Source: Flavobacteriales bacterium (GTDB lineage Bacteria; Bacteroidota; Bacteroidia; CAIKAF01). From it: DNA of 64,000 nucleotides. The DNA is taken from the NCBI GenBank assembly GCA_025451235.1, contig JANWKT010000007.1:124001-188000 (forward strand). The letters run 5' to 3'. Position 1 is the stretch's first letter. Each line of letters opens with the position of its first letter. Made by a program: the position numbers and the translations under genes. Positions 7,518 through 15,381 of this stretch are shown here, in pieces. Under the pieces are notes generated by a model that did no database searches, had not been told where the DNA came from, and saw only the letters and a list, made by a program, of their open reading frames with translations.

Positions 7518-9368
7518 ATATTGCTTGAGAATGCTTACCTGGTCTGCAGGTGATTTTCCGACCAACATGGATTTTTTGCCCACATGTATTTCAGAAGGAA
7601 GCATTTGTAAAAGATTGATAATATAATTTGCCTTTACAGCAAAAGCTACATTATCGGCATTCACCAATTTTGAATTCACCACTCCAATCACATTCCCATC
7701 CAGATCGAACAAAGGTCCACCACTATTGCCAGGCTGTACCGGAACACTTATCTGATAGGCCAGTAATTCCCCTTTAAACCCACTTCTGGCATTGATGGTA
7801 CCCTCGGTGAACTTGAGCTCGTTGCCCAATGTGCTCATGGCATAGGGATATCCCAACGCATAAACATTTGATCCAACGGAAGCAAGATTGGTTTGAAGGA
7901 TAAATGGAATGTATTCATATTTTTTAAAGGTGGAATCCGTTACCTTCAATACGGCCAGGTCCGATTTTTCATCTGTTATCATTACCTCACAACGATAGGA
8001 GATCCAGCTTCCATCCCTGATCACATCCGCTTCAATTTCTGTTGCATCATCCACTACGTGATAATTGGTAACGATATACCCTTCCGTACTTACCATAAAT
8101 CCTGAGCCGGAAGATCTCCATGGCTTTTCAATTTCTTTTGAATCAATATCGGCTGAAACAAAAGGCGAATTGATCTCTGTTTTGATATTTAGCTCCGATA
8201 CCTGAATGGCCTCTTTGTCGTCCACAAAAAATCCCAGGTAATCACCCTGTAGATCAGTAGCTGCTCTTTTATAGATCACTGTGTTTTTACCGAGGTATTT
8301 TAAGGTATCCTTATAATGTGAAACCGAAATTTCGTAGAGGTCAGCTGAATTTCCTCCCTTTGATTTATATCCAAAATTATAGTTATAGTTACTCGAGGTA
8401 ATAGAACCTTCAGTAACTATATTCTTTTCACCCGCTATTATGGAACCGATTTGGTAATTACCCTGTGGATCTATAATAAAGAACTCATAATTTTTGGCAT
8501 CCCTATAAGCAAAAACAAGTCCACTTTTCTTTTTTGATTTTTTGTTCTTATGCACAAGGTCCAAGTCAATGCGGAAGAATTTAGCATAATCAAGCGCCTT
8601 AAAATATATTTTACAACCTCCTTTGGGGCCTGCTTTTACCAAAAGCCCTTGTTTTTCATTGAGATGCGTGCTAAAACCCATACTGTCTTTTTTCTCATTG
8701 AATCCTTTTACATCCGCATACGAATCTAATCTATAATCAGAACCTGAAGAATAATAGGATTTATCATCATCTCCCAGGATAGATGCCATCGTATAATCGT
8801 AATACCACTTCTTTTTAAAGGTCGACGGTATCTTGAATTTATACATATCCTGGCTCGTACATTCTCCGTATTTATTACAATAGATAGATTGGGTACCTAC
8901 CACATATCCATCATCCAGTACGGCATAGTTTTTCAGCAATCCATTGTCGTACCATTGCAAAAAGAGTCCATCAACAATACCCATCCGGTAGGTAAACTGG
9001 TATTTCAGGTTGCCGTTGTCGTACCAGCCACTGGTAGGACCATTGATGGTGCCATTTTGGTAATAGGCTGTTTTTTTCTTTTTACCATTGGGATAGAACC
9101 AGGTACACTGCCCCTGGTAACTATTATCTTCGGGATTGTTTTTATTATAATTAAAAAACTGTCCTTCCCATTCGGGCTCTCCATTCACATAAAATTGCTT
9201 CACCATGCCAGATGGTTTGCCTGCATTGTCATAATTGATCACCCTATAATAAATAGCTACTGATGAATCACATTGCTTGCGATCCTTTCCTAGGAATTCT
9301 TTAGTGGTTTTTTGGGCAAAAGCAATAGAGCAGAGAGAGAAAATGCACAACAAGTATATCTTTTTCAT
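7494..9368 (-). CDS. Secreted MORN-repeat / trypsin-like serine protease fusion
   Basis: 624 aa from the ATG at 9368 (a TTG two codons upstream is a poorer start), with signal peptide 1-18 (LLCIFSLCSIAFAQ). Residues about 50-165 hold YwqK/MORN-type repeats (WFYPNGKKKK, WYDNGNLKYQF, QWYDNGLLKNY). A central beta-sandwich-like region (about 200-400, with FRIDLDL, GLVFAYRDAKNYEFFII) resembles LamG/DUF1080-type jelly rolls. The C-terminal 210 residues are an HtrA-like trypsin domain with an intact triad: His437 in TNYHVV, Asp470 in SDLAVL and Ser549 in GNSGGP. No PDZ domain follows. It probably acts in the periplasm or at the surface; the MORN repeats may bind ligand or membrane. This domain order is unusual. 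Confidence 0.85.
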   Translation of the reverse strand: MKKIYLLCIFSLCSIAFAQKTTKEFLGKDRKQCDSSVAIYYRVINYDNAGKPSGMVKQFYVNGEPEWEGQFFNYNKNNPEDNSYQGQCTWFYPNGKKKKTAYYQNGTINGPTSGWYDNGNLKYQFTYRMGIVDGLFLQWYDNGLLKNYAVLDDGYVVGTQSIYCNKYGECTSQDMYKFKIPSTFKKKWYYDYTMASILGDDDKSYYSSGSDYRLDSYADVKGFNEKKDSMGFSTHLNEKQGLLVKAGPKGGCKIYFKALDYAKFFRIDLDLVHKNKKSKKKSGLVFAYRDAKNYEFFIIDPQGNYQIGSIIAGEKNIVTEGSITSSNYNYNFGYKSKGGNSADLYEISVSHYKDTLKYLGKNTVIYKRAATDLQGDYLGFFVDDKEAIQVSELNIKTEINSPFVSADIDSKEIEKPWRSSGSGFMVSTEGYIVTNYHVVDDATEIEADVIRDGSWISYRCEVMITDEKSDLAVLKVTDSTFKKYEYIPFILQTNLASVGSNVYALGYPYAMSTLGNELKFTEGTINARSGFKGELLAYQISVPVQPGNSGGPLFDLDGNVIGVVNSKLVNADNVAFAVKANYIINLLQMLPSEIHVGKKSMLVGKSPADQVSILKQYVPLIKVR

Positions 9369-9505
9369 AATCAATAACGCTGAAAATTACATGTATTCAA
9401 CGCTGCAAAGTATGAAATGGTACATTAATAAATAAAAAAAAACGTTAGAAAATGATGGTTTTTTAGGAATGATATAACTACCGTTTGCTACCCAACTGCT
9501 CGTAT

Positions 9506-9530
9506 GGTGGAGTGCTTTGCAGCTCCTACC
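9506..9530. repeat. Intergenic hairpin between the E1 gene and the protease gene
   Basis: GGTGGAGTGC at 9506-9515 pairs with GCA-CTCC-ACC at 9519-9530, with a TTT loop and two single-base bulges. It lies in the 217-base gap downstream of the E1 dehydrogenase and upstream of the protease gene, both on the minus strand. It could terminate the E1 transcript, but it lacks a long T-run, so it may be a REP-like element. Confidence 0.4.
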
Positions 9531-9585
9531 CTCCTGGCAACCATCTGCAGTAGTAGTAAAATGGAGTATCGAACTTAAACGGGGT

Positions 9586-11682
9586 TTAATATGCCAGCAG
9601 CTTTGTAATGGCCATTCCTACCTTTTCCGCATTAGGCAGCAAGGTATGTTCCAACGTAGAATTTAATGGAATGGCAGGTGTAGTGCCGCTACCCAAAGAT
9701 TGAACCGGAGCATCCAGATGCTCAAAACATTGTTGTTGAATTCTACCACTCAGGGCCTCGGCAAAACTATTCTTCAATACTTCCTCCGTGAGTACCAAGC
9801 ATTTATTATGTTTTTTCACCGAATCGTAAATGGCTTCTTCGTCAATTGGATTTAAGGTCCTAAGATCCAGTACTTCTACCCTACCTGGAAACTTTTTAGC
9901 CGCATTTTTTGCCCAATAAACTCCCATTCCATAAGTAATGATCGTGCAAGTATTTCCTTTTTTAATTTCATCCTCATTCGCTTGCAATGCAATCCTCGCT
10001 TTGCCAAACGGAATGATATAGTTTTCATCAGGTTCGATGGTCTTAGCCTCTTCCGTTCCTTTTAGTTTACTCCAATACAATCCCTTATGTTCAAATATAA
10101 CCACCGGATTGGGATCGTAATAGGCTGCTTTTAAAAGTCCTTTCAGGTCTGCCCCCGTGCTTGGATACGCTACCTTTACTCCGTGGATATTAAGCACCAC
10201 CGATTCCACACTGCTGCTATGATAAGGGCCTCCGCTTCCATAAGCACCAATAGGTACACGCAGGATCATACTCACCGGGTATTTCCCGTTGCTTAAATAA
10301 TTACTCCTGCTTACCTCGGTAAATAATTGGTTCAAACCTGGCCATATATAATCGGCAAATTGCACTTCGACAATGGGTTTTAAACCTACAGCACTCATTC
10401 CCACTGTGCTGCCTACTATAAACGCCTCCTGAATGGGTGTATTAAATACCCGATCATCACCAAACTGACCTGCCAATGTTGCTGCTTCTCTAAATACACC
10501 ACCCAATCTACGACCTACATCTTGTCCATAAAACAAACATTCCAAATGGGTCGACATGAGTTCGCGAATGGCAAACAATGCACTATCGACCATAACGGTT
10601 GGTTGTTTGCCCACAGGTTCTCTTTCCCCCTTCTCCATCAATATAGGTGTTGGCGCAAATATATTTGTCATGAGGTCTTCCGGATGTGGATCCTCTGCTG
10701 CTATGGCTTTTTGGTAATCGGATTCCACCTCTTCAATAGCATTTTTGCTAATGGTGTCCAGTTCAGCCTCCGTAAAACCAATTTTACGCAAGTGATCCTT
10801 CAATTTAGGATATGGATCTCTTTTGGCCTGGCTTTCCAAGTCGTGCCTGTACCACTCCTTTCTAACCCCGCTAGTATGGTGGTTTAAGAGGGGAACTTTA
10901 GCATGGACTAAAAAAGGACGCCTTTCTGCCCGTACTTTGTTCAAAACCTGTTGAAAACTCATAAAGGATTCAACAAAATCGGTACCATCTATTTGCACCA
11001 CTTCAAGGCCCTTAAACCCCTTCGCATACTCCGAAGCATCATTCACCCTGAACTCTGACGCATGGGCAGAGATATCCCACTCATTATCTTGTATTAAATA
11101 TATGATTGGCAGCTTTTTAAGGACTGCCATTTGAAATGCTTCTGATATTTCCCCTTCGGTTATAGCGGCGTCACCCAAAGAACAAATAGCTACTGGGTAT
11201 TTTCCATCCTGATAGGTGGCCAAGCCTGTTTTTTCTTTGTATTGTAATCCCAATGCAATTCCGGTGGTAGGAATTGCCTGCATGCCAGTAGCTGAGGATT
11301 GATGAATGATCCTTGGTTTATCAGGATCATTTAACGAAGGATGACAATAATAGGTCCTACCTCCACTAAAAGGATCTGCACGTTTAGCCAATAATTGAAG
11401 CATACAATCATAGGGCTTCATGCCAATGCCTAACAAAATACTATCATCACGATAATAGGGTGAAATAAAATCCTGGGGTAAGAGCTGCAAAGATACCGCC
11501 AACTGGATCGCTTCATGTCCGCGACTTGTAGCATGCACATATTTAGACGTAACAGAGGTATTTTTCTCATAGATCTCTGCCATGGCCTTGGCTTGATTCA
11601 TCAAGCTCCATGCTTTTAAAAGAATGGCCTTTTCTACAGTGGTTGAAGGTTGGTTAATATTGATCTCTTTGATAATTGACAT
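9586..11682 (-). CDS. Thiamine-diphosphate 2-oxoacid dehydrogenase E1, fused alpha and beta subunits
   Basis: 698 aa cytoplasmic enzyme. Residues 1-345 are the E1-alpha part: RGHEAIQLA, YYRDD, then the ThDP-binding block GDAAITEGE starting at 170 and closing with QDN near 200. Residues 360-698 are the E1-beta part (GQDVGRRLGGVF, FNTPIQEAFIVG, VEVQFADYIWPG, YGSGGPYHSS). The fusion form is common in Bacteroidota and is usually named 2-oxoisovalerate dehydrogenase. It decarboxylates branched-chain or other 2-oxoacids and passes the acyl group to an E2 lipoyl enzyme, which is not in the window. A -7-like TACATTTG lies upstream (minus strand, 11707-11714). A second, diverged fusion lies at 32088-34487. 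Confidence 0.9.
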   Translation of the reverse strand: MSIIKEININQPSTTVEKAILLKAWSLMNQAKAMAEIYEKNTSVTSKYVHATSRGHEAIQLAVSLQLLPQDFISPYYRDDSILLGIGMKPYDCMLQLLAKRADPFSGGRTYYCHPSLNDPDKPRIIHQSSATGMQAIPTTGIALGLQYKEKTGLATYQDGKYPVAICSLGDAAITEGEISEAFQMAVLKKLPIIYLIQDNEWDISAHASEFRVNDASEYAKGFKGLEVVQIDGTDFVESFMSFQQVLNKVRAERRPFLVHAKVPLLNHHTSGVRKEWYRHDLESQAKRDPYPKLKDHLRKIGFTEAELDTISKNAIEEVESDYQKAIAAEDPHPEDLMTNIFAPTPILMEKGEREPVGKQPTVMVDSALFAIRELMSTHLECLFYGQDVGRRLGGVFREAATLAGQFGDDRVFNTPIQEAFIVGSTVGMSAVGLKPIVEVQFADYIWPGLNQLFTEVSRSNYLSNGKYPVSMILRVPIGAYGSGGPYHSSSVESVVLNIHGVKVAYPSTGADLKGLLKAAYYDPNPVVIFEHKGLYWSKLKGTEEAKTIEPDENYIIPFGKARIALQANEDEIKKGNTCTIITYGMGVYWAKNAAKKFPGRVEVLDLRTLNPIDEEAIYDSVKKHNKCLVLTEEVLKNSFAEALSGRIQQQCFEHLDAPVQSLGSGTTPAIPLNSTLEHTLLPNAEKVGMAITKLLAY

Positions 11683-11995
11683 TTCTATAACTCAATTCAA
11701 TTGTTGCAAATGTAATGGAATAAAGGTAAATATAATCATAGCTTAATATCCACGATTGATGGCTCACAAAGGATGGCTTATATAGGTTGGATGGTTCGAA
11801 TATTAGACCATTTAATCCGTAAGCCAATATTTCTGAACCCAAATTAAAGTACTTATTATAAGATATTTAAGTTTAAATATTTTGTAGGTTTTACACAAAC
11901 CATATAATTCTACACGTAATATATTTGGATTTGAGGCTATCAGGGATTCAGAACTGGATTTACCTTTGACTTAAACTTAAAAACACAACAACATT
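11683..11995. other. Divergent intergenic region between the E1 gene and the lipoprotein array
   Basis: 313 bases, very AT-rich, with no credible gene. On the minus strand TACATTTG (11707-11714) fits the Bacteroidota -7 motif TAnnTTTG for the E1 gene. On the plus strand TACCTTTG at 11961-11968 fits the same motif for the first lipoprotein of the array, 27 bases before its ATG. I see no -33 TTTG at the ideal distance for either. Confidence 0.5.
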
Positions 11996-12388
11996 ATGCA
12001 AAAAAGAACATTAGTAATCGTTGCCGCTATCGCGGTTTTATTAGCATCCTGCTCACCAGCACAAGTTGCTTCAGGCACATTCACCGGAAGTTATTCTGCA
12101 TCTGGAGTTCCAAGTACAAGTGGAACTGCAACCGTTACGGTAAGTGAAAATGGAGCCAATGCAGTAAATATTGTAGCTTCTTCATCTGGTAATCCCGACA
12201 TTACAGCCAACAATGTTGCTGTTACCAAAATTGCCATCCCTGGAATTACTCAGGTATCTTTTAGCCTGGGAGGTGATGTGGATGTTGACGGCTATGTAGT
12301 AGAAACAGCAGGTATCAAAACCATTTCCGTTTCAATCGACAACAATATAGATACAACTTATATTTCATTCTCCGGAACTAAGTTATAA
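11996..12388 (+). CDS. Small lipoprotein, array copy 1
   Basis: 130 aa. Lipobox LLASC places the lipidated Cys at residue 19, as in four other members of this array. The mature part is a Ser/Thr/Gly/Asn-rich, all-beta-looking domain of about 110 residues. Its family marks are GTFTGSYSASGVPSTSG near the N-terminus, ENGANAVNI, then SSGNPDITANNV, and the ending SFSGTKL. Copies 2 and 5 share the SxGNPD block, so these three form a subgroup. Being lipidated, it sits in the inner or outer membrane; surface exposure cannot be judged. No database family comes to mind. Two terminators follow it. Confidence 0.8.
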   Translation: MQKRTLVIVAAIAVLLASCSPAQVASGTFTGSYSASGVPSTSGTATVTVSENGANAVNIVASSSGNPDITANNVAVTKIAIPGITQVSFSLGGDVDVDGYVVETAGIKTISVSIDNNIDTTYISFSGTKL

Positions 12389-12414
12389 TCCCCGTTTAAG
12401 ACACTCATTCAAGC

Positions 12415-12456
12415 AAAAGGATCTTCCGATCGGTCATTGGCCTGGGAGGTCCTTTT
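12415..12456 (+). terminator. Rho-independent terminator after array copy 1
   Basis: A 13-bp stem, AAAAGGATCTTCC at 12415-12427 against GGGAGGTCCTTTT at 12444-12456, with two G-U pairs and a 16-base loop, ends in a T-run. Confidence 0.75.
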
Positions 12457-12486
12457 CTCAACTCTGTAAACAAACACCTAGTGTGG

Positions 12487-12532
12487 GACCAAACATTTCG
12501 GGCTGGGAGGCCGTGTGTTTGGTCTTTTTTTC
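12487..12532 (+). terminator. Second terminator in the gap after array copy 1
   Basis: GACCAAACA at 12487-12495 pairs perfectly with TGTTTGGTC at 12516-12524 and runs into a stretch of T. The loop shares the word GGCTGGGAGG with the loop of the terminator just upstream, which may reflect a local duplication. There is no gene between the two terminators. Confidence 0.75.
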
Positions 12533-12602
12533 CCGTTCTTTAAAATAAAAAAAGAGCATACCATATTTTTTCTGATATTTGTGAAACACAATCAACTAAC
12601 TC

Positions 12603-12989
12603 ATGAAAAAGCTCTTGATCATTACTTCAGCCCTGGCCCTTGGTTTTTTAGCGGCATGTACTCCTGCTCAATCTGTATCCGGAACGTATACCGGAACTTA
12701 TAGCGGTTCAGGAATGCCTGTTAACTCAGGAAACGCCACGGTTGTTATTTCGGAAAATGGTGCAAACAATGTACATATGGTAATACAATCAAGTGGGAAC
12801 CCGGATTATACTGCTAGTAACGTAACGGTTGTAAGGACCAGCATTTTTGGTATTACTTACTATAGTTTTAACCTGAATAATTATCCGTGGACCGTAAATG
12901 GTGATTGGTTCGAAACAAGTAGGGAACTGGACTTTACACTCACAAATGATACTTCGTTCTTTAATATTCATTTTACAGGAATAAAATAA
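12603..12989 (+). CDS. Small lipoprotein, array copy 2
   Basis: 128 aa with lipobox FLAAC (Cys19). It is clearly homologous to copy 1: GTYTGTYSGSGMPVNSG, ENGANNVHM, SSGNPDYTASNV and the ending HFTGIK. It starts 70 bases after the second terminator, so it has its own promoter. No terminator is obvious between this gene and copy 3, which has separate promoter-like motifs. Function unknown; the fold is probably a small beta-barrel or sandwich, judged only from the alternating polar/hydrophobic pattern. Confidence 0.8.
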   Translation: MKKLLIITSALALGFLAACTPAQSVSGTYTGTYSGSGMPVNSGNATVVISENGANNVHMVIQSSGNPDYTASNVTVVRTSIFGITYYSFNLNNYPWTVNGDWFETSRELDFTLTNDTSFFNIHFTGIK

Positions 12990-12999
12990 CAGAGGATCG

Positions 13000-13030
13000 G
13001 TTGATTCTCACATTTTAAATGCTAAATTTG
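13000..13030 (+). promoter_or_regulatory. Promoter of array copy 3
   Basis: GTTG at 13000-13003, 19 bases, then TAAATTTG at 13023-13030, a full match to the Bacteroidota -7 motif TAnnTTTG with one change in the -33 TTTG. A second TAAATTTG lies at 13035-13042. The gene starts at 13061. Confidence 0.6.
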
Positions 13031-13060
13031 CGATTAAATTTGAACTCAAAACAATTATTT

Positions 13061-13450
13061 ATGAAAAAAATTACAGCCTTTTTTATTGCAGCAGGGATTC
13101 TTTTTATGGTATCCTGCGAAACTGCCAGTATGAAATCAGAAGGTAATTATAGTGGTACCTATACTTACCAATCTAACAATACCCCTGGGACTGCCAATGT
13201 GATCAAAGCCACTGATAATACCGTGAATCTGACAGTTAGTGTTCCTAGCATCAGTATTAACTCAACTGCCAGTGCCGTTAACGTTGCCATAAGTGGTGAC
13301 AATGTTACCTTCAGCTTTACCGGTACAGGAACTGCTGATGGAACGATTACTGCCTTGAGTGGAACACTTACTGGAAGTACTTTGACTTTCTCTTCTACTA
13401 TTTACTATTTTGGATTTCCAGTTGGTTTCGCATTTACCGGAACTAAGTAG
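13061..13450 (+). CDS. Small lipoprotein, array copy 3
   Basis: 129 aa from the ATG at 13061, where MKKITAFF opens a lipoprotein signal ending FMVSC (Cys19). The upstream ATG at 13019 is rejected because it lies within the promoter motifs and spoils the signal peptide. The mature domain keeps GNYSGTYTY near the start and AFTGTK at the end, but lacks the SxGNPD block of copies 1, 2 and 5. It groups more with copy 4, sharing a GTADGTITALSGTLTG-type strand near the C-terminus. A strong terminator follows. Confidence 0.8.
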   Translation: MKKITAFFIAAGILFMVSCETASMKSEGNYSGTYTYQSNNTPGTANVIKATDNTVNLTVSVPSISINSTASAVNVAISGDNVTFSFTGTGTADGTITALSGTLTGSTLTFSSTIYYFGFPVGFAFTGTK

Positions 13451-13477
13451 TAATAAATACCCAATATTTGAATAATA

Positions 13478-13512
13478 AATAAGCAGTGCCAACCAGCACT
13501 GCTTATTTTATT
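13478..13512 (+). terminator. Terminator after array copy 3
   Basis: AATAAGCAGTGC at 13478-13489 pairs perfectly over 12 bp with GCACTGCTTATT at 13496-13507, with a 6-base loop, followed by T-rich sequence. The A-rich left side means it could also stop transcription from the other strand. Confidence 0.85.
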
Positions 13513-13560
13513 TGAAGTAAAAATCAATATATTTGTATAAATCTGTTTAAACATAATACT

Positions 13561-13947
13561 ATGAAAAAAATACAATTGTTTTTAATTGCAGGGTTTCTAT
13601 TGGTCCTGGCCTCTTGTGCAAAACCATCTGAAAAAGCGGCAGGGACTTATAATGGAACAGCTACCGTTAATAGCACCAATTATGCCGGTACATGTACCGT
13701 AACTGCGAATGGTGATAATATGGTGAACATGACCATGACAGCCAACAGCGTTACCTATAGTGTAAATGGTGTTTCTGCTTCTCTTTCCAATGATGTGGTT
13801 ACATTTAGCTATACTTCTTCCTCCACTACTTCAGGTGATATTGTTGCTGTAAGCGGAAATGTAACAGGAAATACCATTACCCTTGCTATTACCATCATGT
13901 TATCAAACCCTACTACTTATCCCGTTTCATTTTCGGGCACCAAGTAG
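13561..13947 (+). CDS. Small lipoprotein, array copy 4
   Basis: 128 aa with lipobox LASC at Cys19 (MKKIQLFLIAG start, almost the same signal peptide as copy 5). The mature part opens AAGTYNGTATVNSTNYAGT, is very rich in Thr, Ser, Asn and Val, has a GDIVAVSGNVTGN strand matching copy 3, and ends SFSGTK. Upstream, TATATTTG at 13528-13535 matches the -7 motif, although no -33 element is at the right distance. A terminator follows the gene, so it is an independent unit. Confidence 0.8.
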   Translation: MKKIQLFLIAGFLLVLASCAKPSEKAAGTYNGTATVNSTNYAGTCTVTANGDNMVNMTMTANSVTYSVNGVSASLSNDVVTFSYTSSSTTSGDIVAVSGNVTGNTITLAITIMLSNPTTYPVSFSGTK

Positions 13948-13970
13948 TCCATACTTTTATAACTATAAGT

Positions 13971-14002
13971 AAAACAGCCCTTTTCAGGGCTGTTTTTTTT
14001 TT
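13971..14002 (+). terminator. Terminator after array copy 4
   Basis: AAAACAGCCC at 13971-13980 pairs perfectly over 10 bp with GGGCTGTTTT at 13987-13996, with a 6-base loop, followed by a further run of T. Confidence 0.9.
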
Positions 14003-14043
14003 AGGCATAGAACTTGTATATTGGTTGGGCTAAATGTAAAACT

Positions 14044-14433
14044 ATGAAGAGAATCCAATTGTTTTTATTGGCCGGGATCGTTGTGTTCATGGCCTCTTGC
14101 CAAACTGTGGCAGAAAAAGTATCCGGTAATTATTCTGGCACCTACAGTGCAAACGGAGTTCCAGTAACTTCTGGTAGTGGAACCCTTACCCTTACCCCGG
14201 ATGGAGATAAAAGGGTGGATATGGTGTTTGTATCTGCCGGAAACCCTGATATTACTATTCAGGACGTAGATATCACCGATATTTTCGGCCAGTATATCTT
14301 CAATCTGGACAATGACCAGGGTGGAACCATCGATGTAGACGGAACCATAGCCAGTGGCTTTGTGTTAGCTCTTAGCTATGACAATAGCGTTTCAGGTGTT
14401 TCGCTATCTCTGGCCGGGTTTGGAAAACAATAG
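14044..14433 (+). CDS. Small lipoprotein, array copy 5
   Basis: 129 aa from the ATG at 14044 (MKRIQLFLLAG), lipobox FMASC with Cys19. Family blocks are GNYSGTYSANGVPVTSG, PDGDKRVDM and SAGNPDITIQDV; the C-terminus is SLAGFGKQ instead of the usual F-S/T-G-T-K. It is closest to copies 1 and 2 in the mature domain but to copy 4 in the signal peptide, which suggests recombination between copies. No T-run terminator is seen directly after it. Confidence 0.8.
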   Translation: MKRIQLFLLAGIVVFMASCQTVAEKVSGNYSGTYSANGVPVTSGSGTLTLTPDGDKRVDMVFVSAGNPDITIQDVDITDIFGQYIFNLDNDQGGTIDVDGTIASGFVLALSYDNSVSGVSLSLAGFGKQ

Positions 14434-14533
14434 TCCTGCCTATTAGTAAATCAGGTTTATTATTGCATCCGTCTTGCATTATTGACAAGATGTTTGGATA
14501 TTTGCTACCGTTAAAATCAAAATCATGAACCGA

Positions 14534-14558
14534 GCCGCCTCGGCTAAGCCGAGATGGC
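14534..14558. repeat. GC-rich hairpin upstream of the cyclophilin gene
   Basis: GCCGCCTCGGC (14534-14544) pairs with GCCGAGATGGC (14548-14558) around a TAA loop: 11 positions with one mismatch and one G-U pair. It is much richer in G+C than its surroundings and ends 33 bases before the start codon at 14591. It could be a REP-like element or a leader structure. Confidence 0.5.
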
Positions 14559-14590
14559 GAGCTCACGAATACATTTAAAAAAAATAAACT

Positions 14591-15352
14591 ATGAGTAACA
14601 AAATAAGCTTTTTATTCTTTGCCTTTCTATTATCTGCCGGAATTTCATTTGCCCAAGCAGTGGATGAAAAGAAATTGGAAGATGGAATTTACGCCAAAAT
14701 ATATACAGCCAAAGGTAATATCCTGATCAAGCTGCATTATGATAAATGCCCAATGACGGTTGCCAACTTTGTTGGACTGGCCGAAGGTAAAATGCCGAAC
14801 GCCGAAAAACCATTGGGAACACCTTATTATGATGGTATCAAGTTCCACAGGGTAATCAGCAAAGCAAACGGAGATAAGCAGGATTTTATGATACAGGGTG
14901 GAGATCCGAAAGGTACAGGATCAGGCGGACCTGGCTATGCTTTCAAAGATGAATTCAGTCCGGACCTGAAGCATGAAAAAGGCACTTTATCCATGGCCAA
15001 TGCCGGTCCTTCTACCAACGGAAGCCAGTTCTTTATTACCATTGTTGAAACATCCTGGCTCAATAATAAACATACGGTTTTCGGTAAAGTCATTTCAGGC
15101 CAGAATATTGTTGACAGTACCACTCAAGGTACGGTAATGACGAAGGTAGAGATCATTCGTAAAGGCAAGGAAGCAAAAGCCTTTGATGCAGTAGAAACCT
15201 TTAAGAAATTAAGCGGGGTTACTTTGCCTACCCCTCCTGCAGGCACTACTACTAAAAAAGCAAAATCTAAAGGACCCAGTAAAAAGGAATCCGAAAAAGT
15301 GGATGACTTGGAGGAAGACAAGGAGATTGATAAGTCACAACCCACAAAATAA
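14591..15352 (+). CDS. Secreted peptidyl-prolyl cis-trans isomerase, cyclophilin type
   Basis: 253 aa. Signal peptide 1-21 ([16 protein letters not shown]). Residues about 35-200 are a cyclophilin domain: [58 protein letters not shown]. The key FHRV Arg and the SQFFI block are present, so it should isomerise Xaa-Pro bonds in exported proteins. The last 45 residues are a Pro/Lys/Glu-rich tail ([16 protein letters not shown]). It stands in a single-gene unit closed by a strong terminator. Confidence 0.93.
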   Translation: MSNKISFLFFAFLLSAGISFAQAVDEKKLEDGIYAKIYTAKGNILIKLHYDKCPMTVANFVGLAEGKMPNAEKPLGTPYYDGIKFHRVISKANGDKQDFMIQGGDPKGTGSGGPGYAFKDEFSPDLKHEKGTLSMANAGPSTNGSQFFITIVETSWLNNKHTVFGKVISGQNIVDSTTQGTVMTKVEIIRKGKEAKAFDAVETFKKLSGVTLPTPPAGTTTKKAKSKGPSKKESEKVDDLEEDKEIDKSQPTK

Positions 15353-15360
15353 TGTTGATC

Positions 15361-15381
15361 AGGGCCTTCGGGCCCTTTTTT
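15361..15381. terminator. Terminator shared by the cyclophilin and wbqC genes
   Basis: AGGGCC-TTCG-GGCCCT at 15361-15376 is a perfect 6-bp stem with a stable TTCG loop followed by T6 for the plus strand. It adjoins the end of the convergent minus-strand gene at 15380. Confidence 0.9.

Noticed and set aside
11785-11800. GGTTCGAAT word resembling a tRNA T-loop
   Set aside because: No acceptor stem, anticodon arm or CCA end can be folded around it.
11654-11842. Minus-strand frame overlapping the E1 start
   Set aside because: It overlaps the E1 gene in a different frame, covers the probable promoter, and has no signal or domain.
12515-12703. Plus-strand frame starting in the terminator after array copy 1
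   Set aside because: It begins within a terminator T-run and overlaps copy 2 in another frame.
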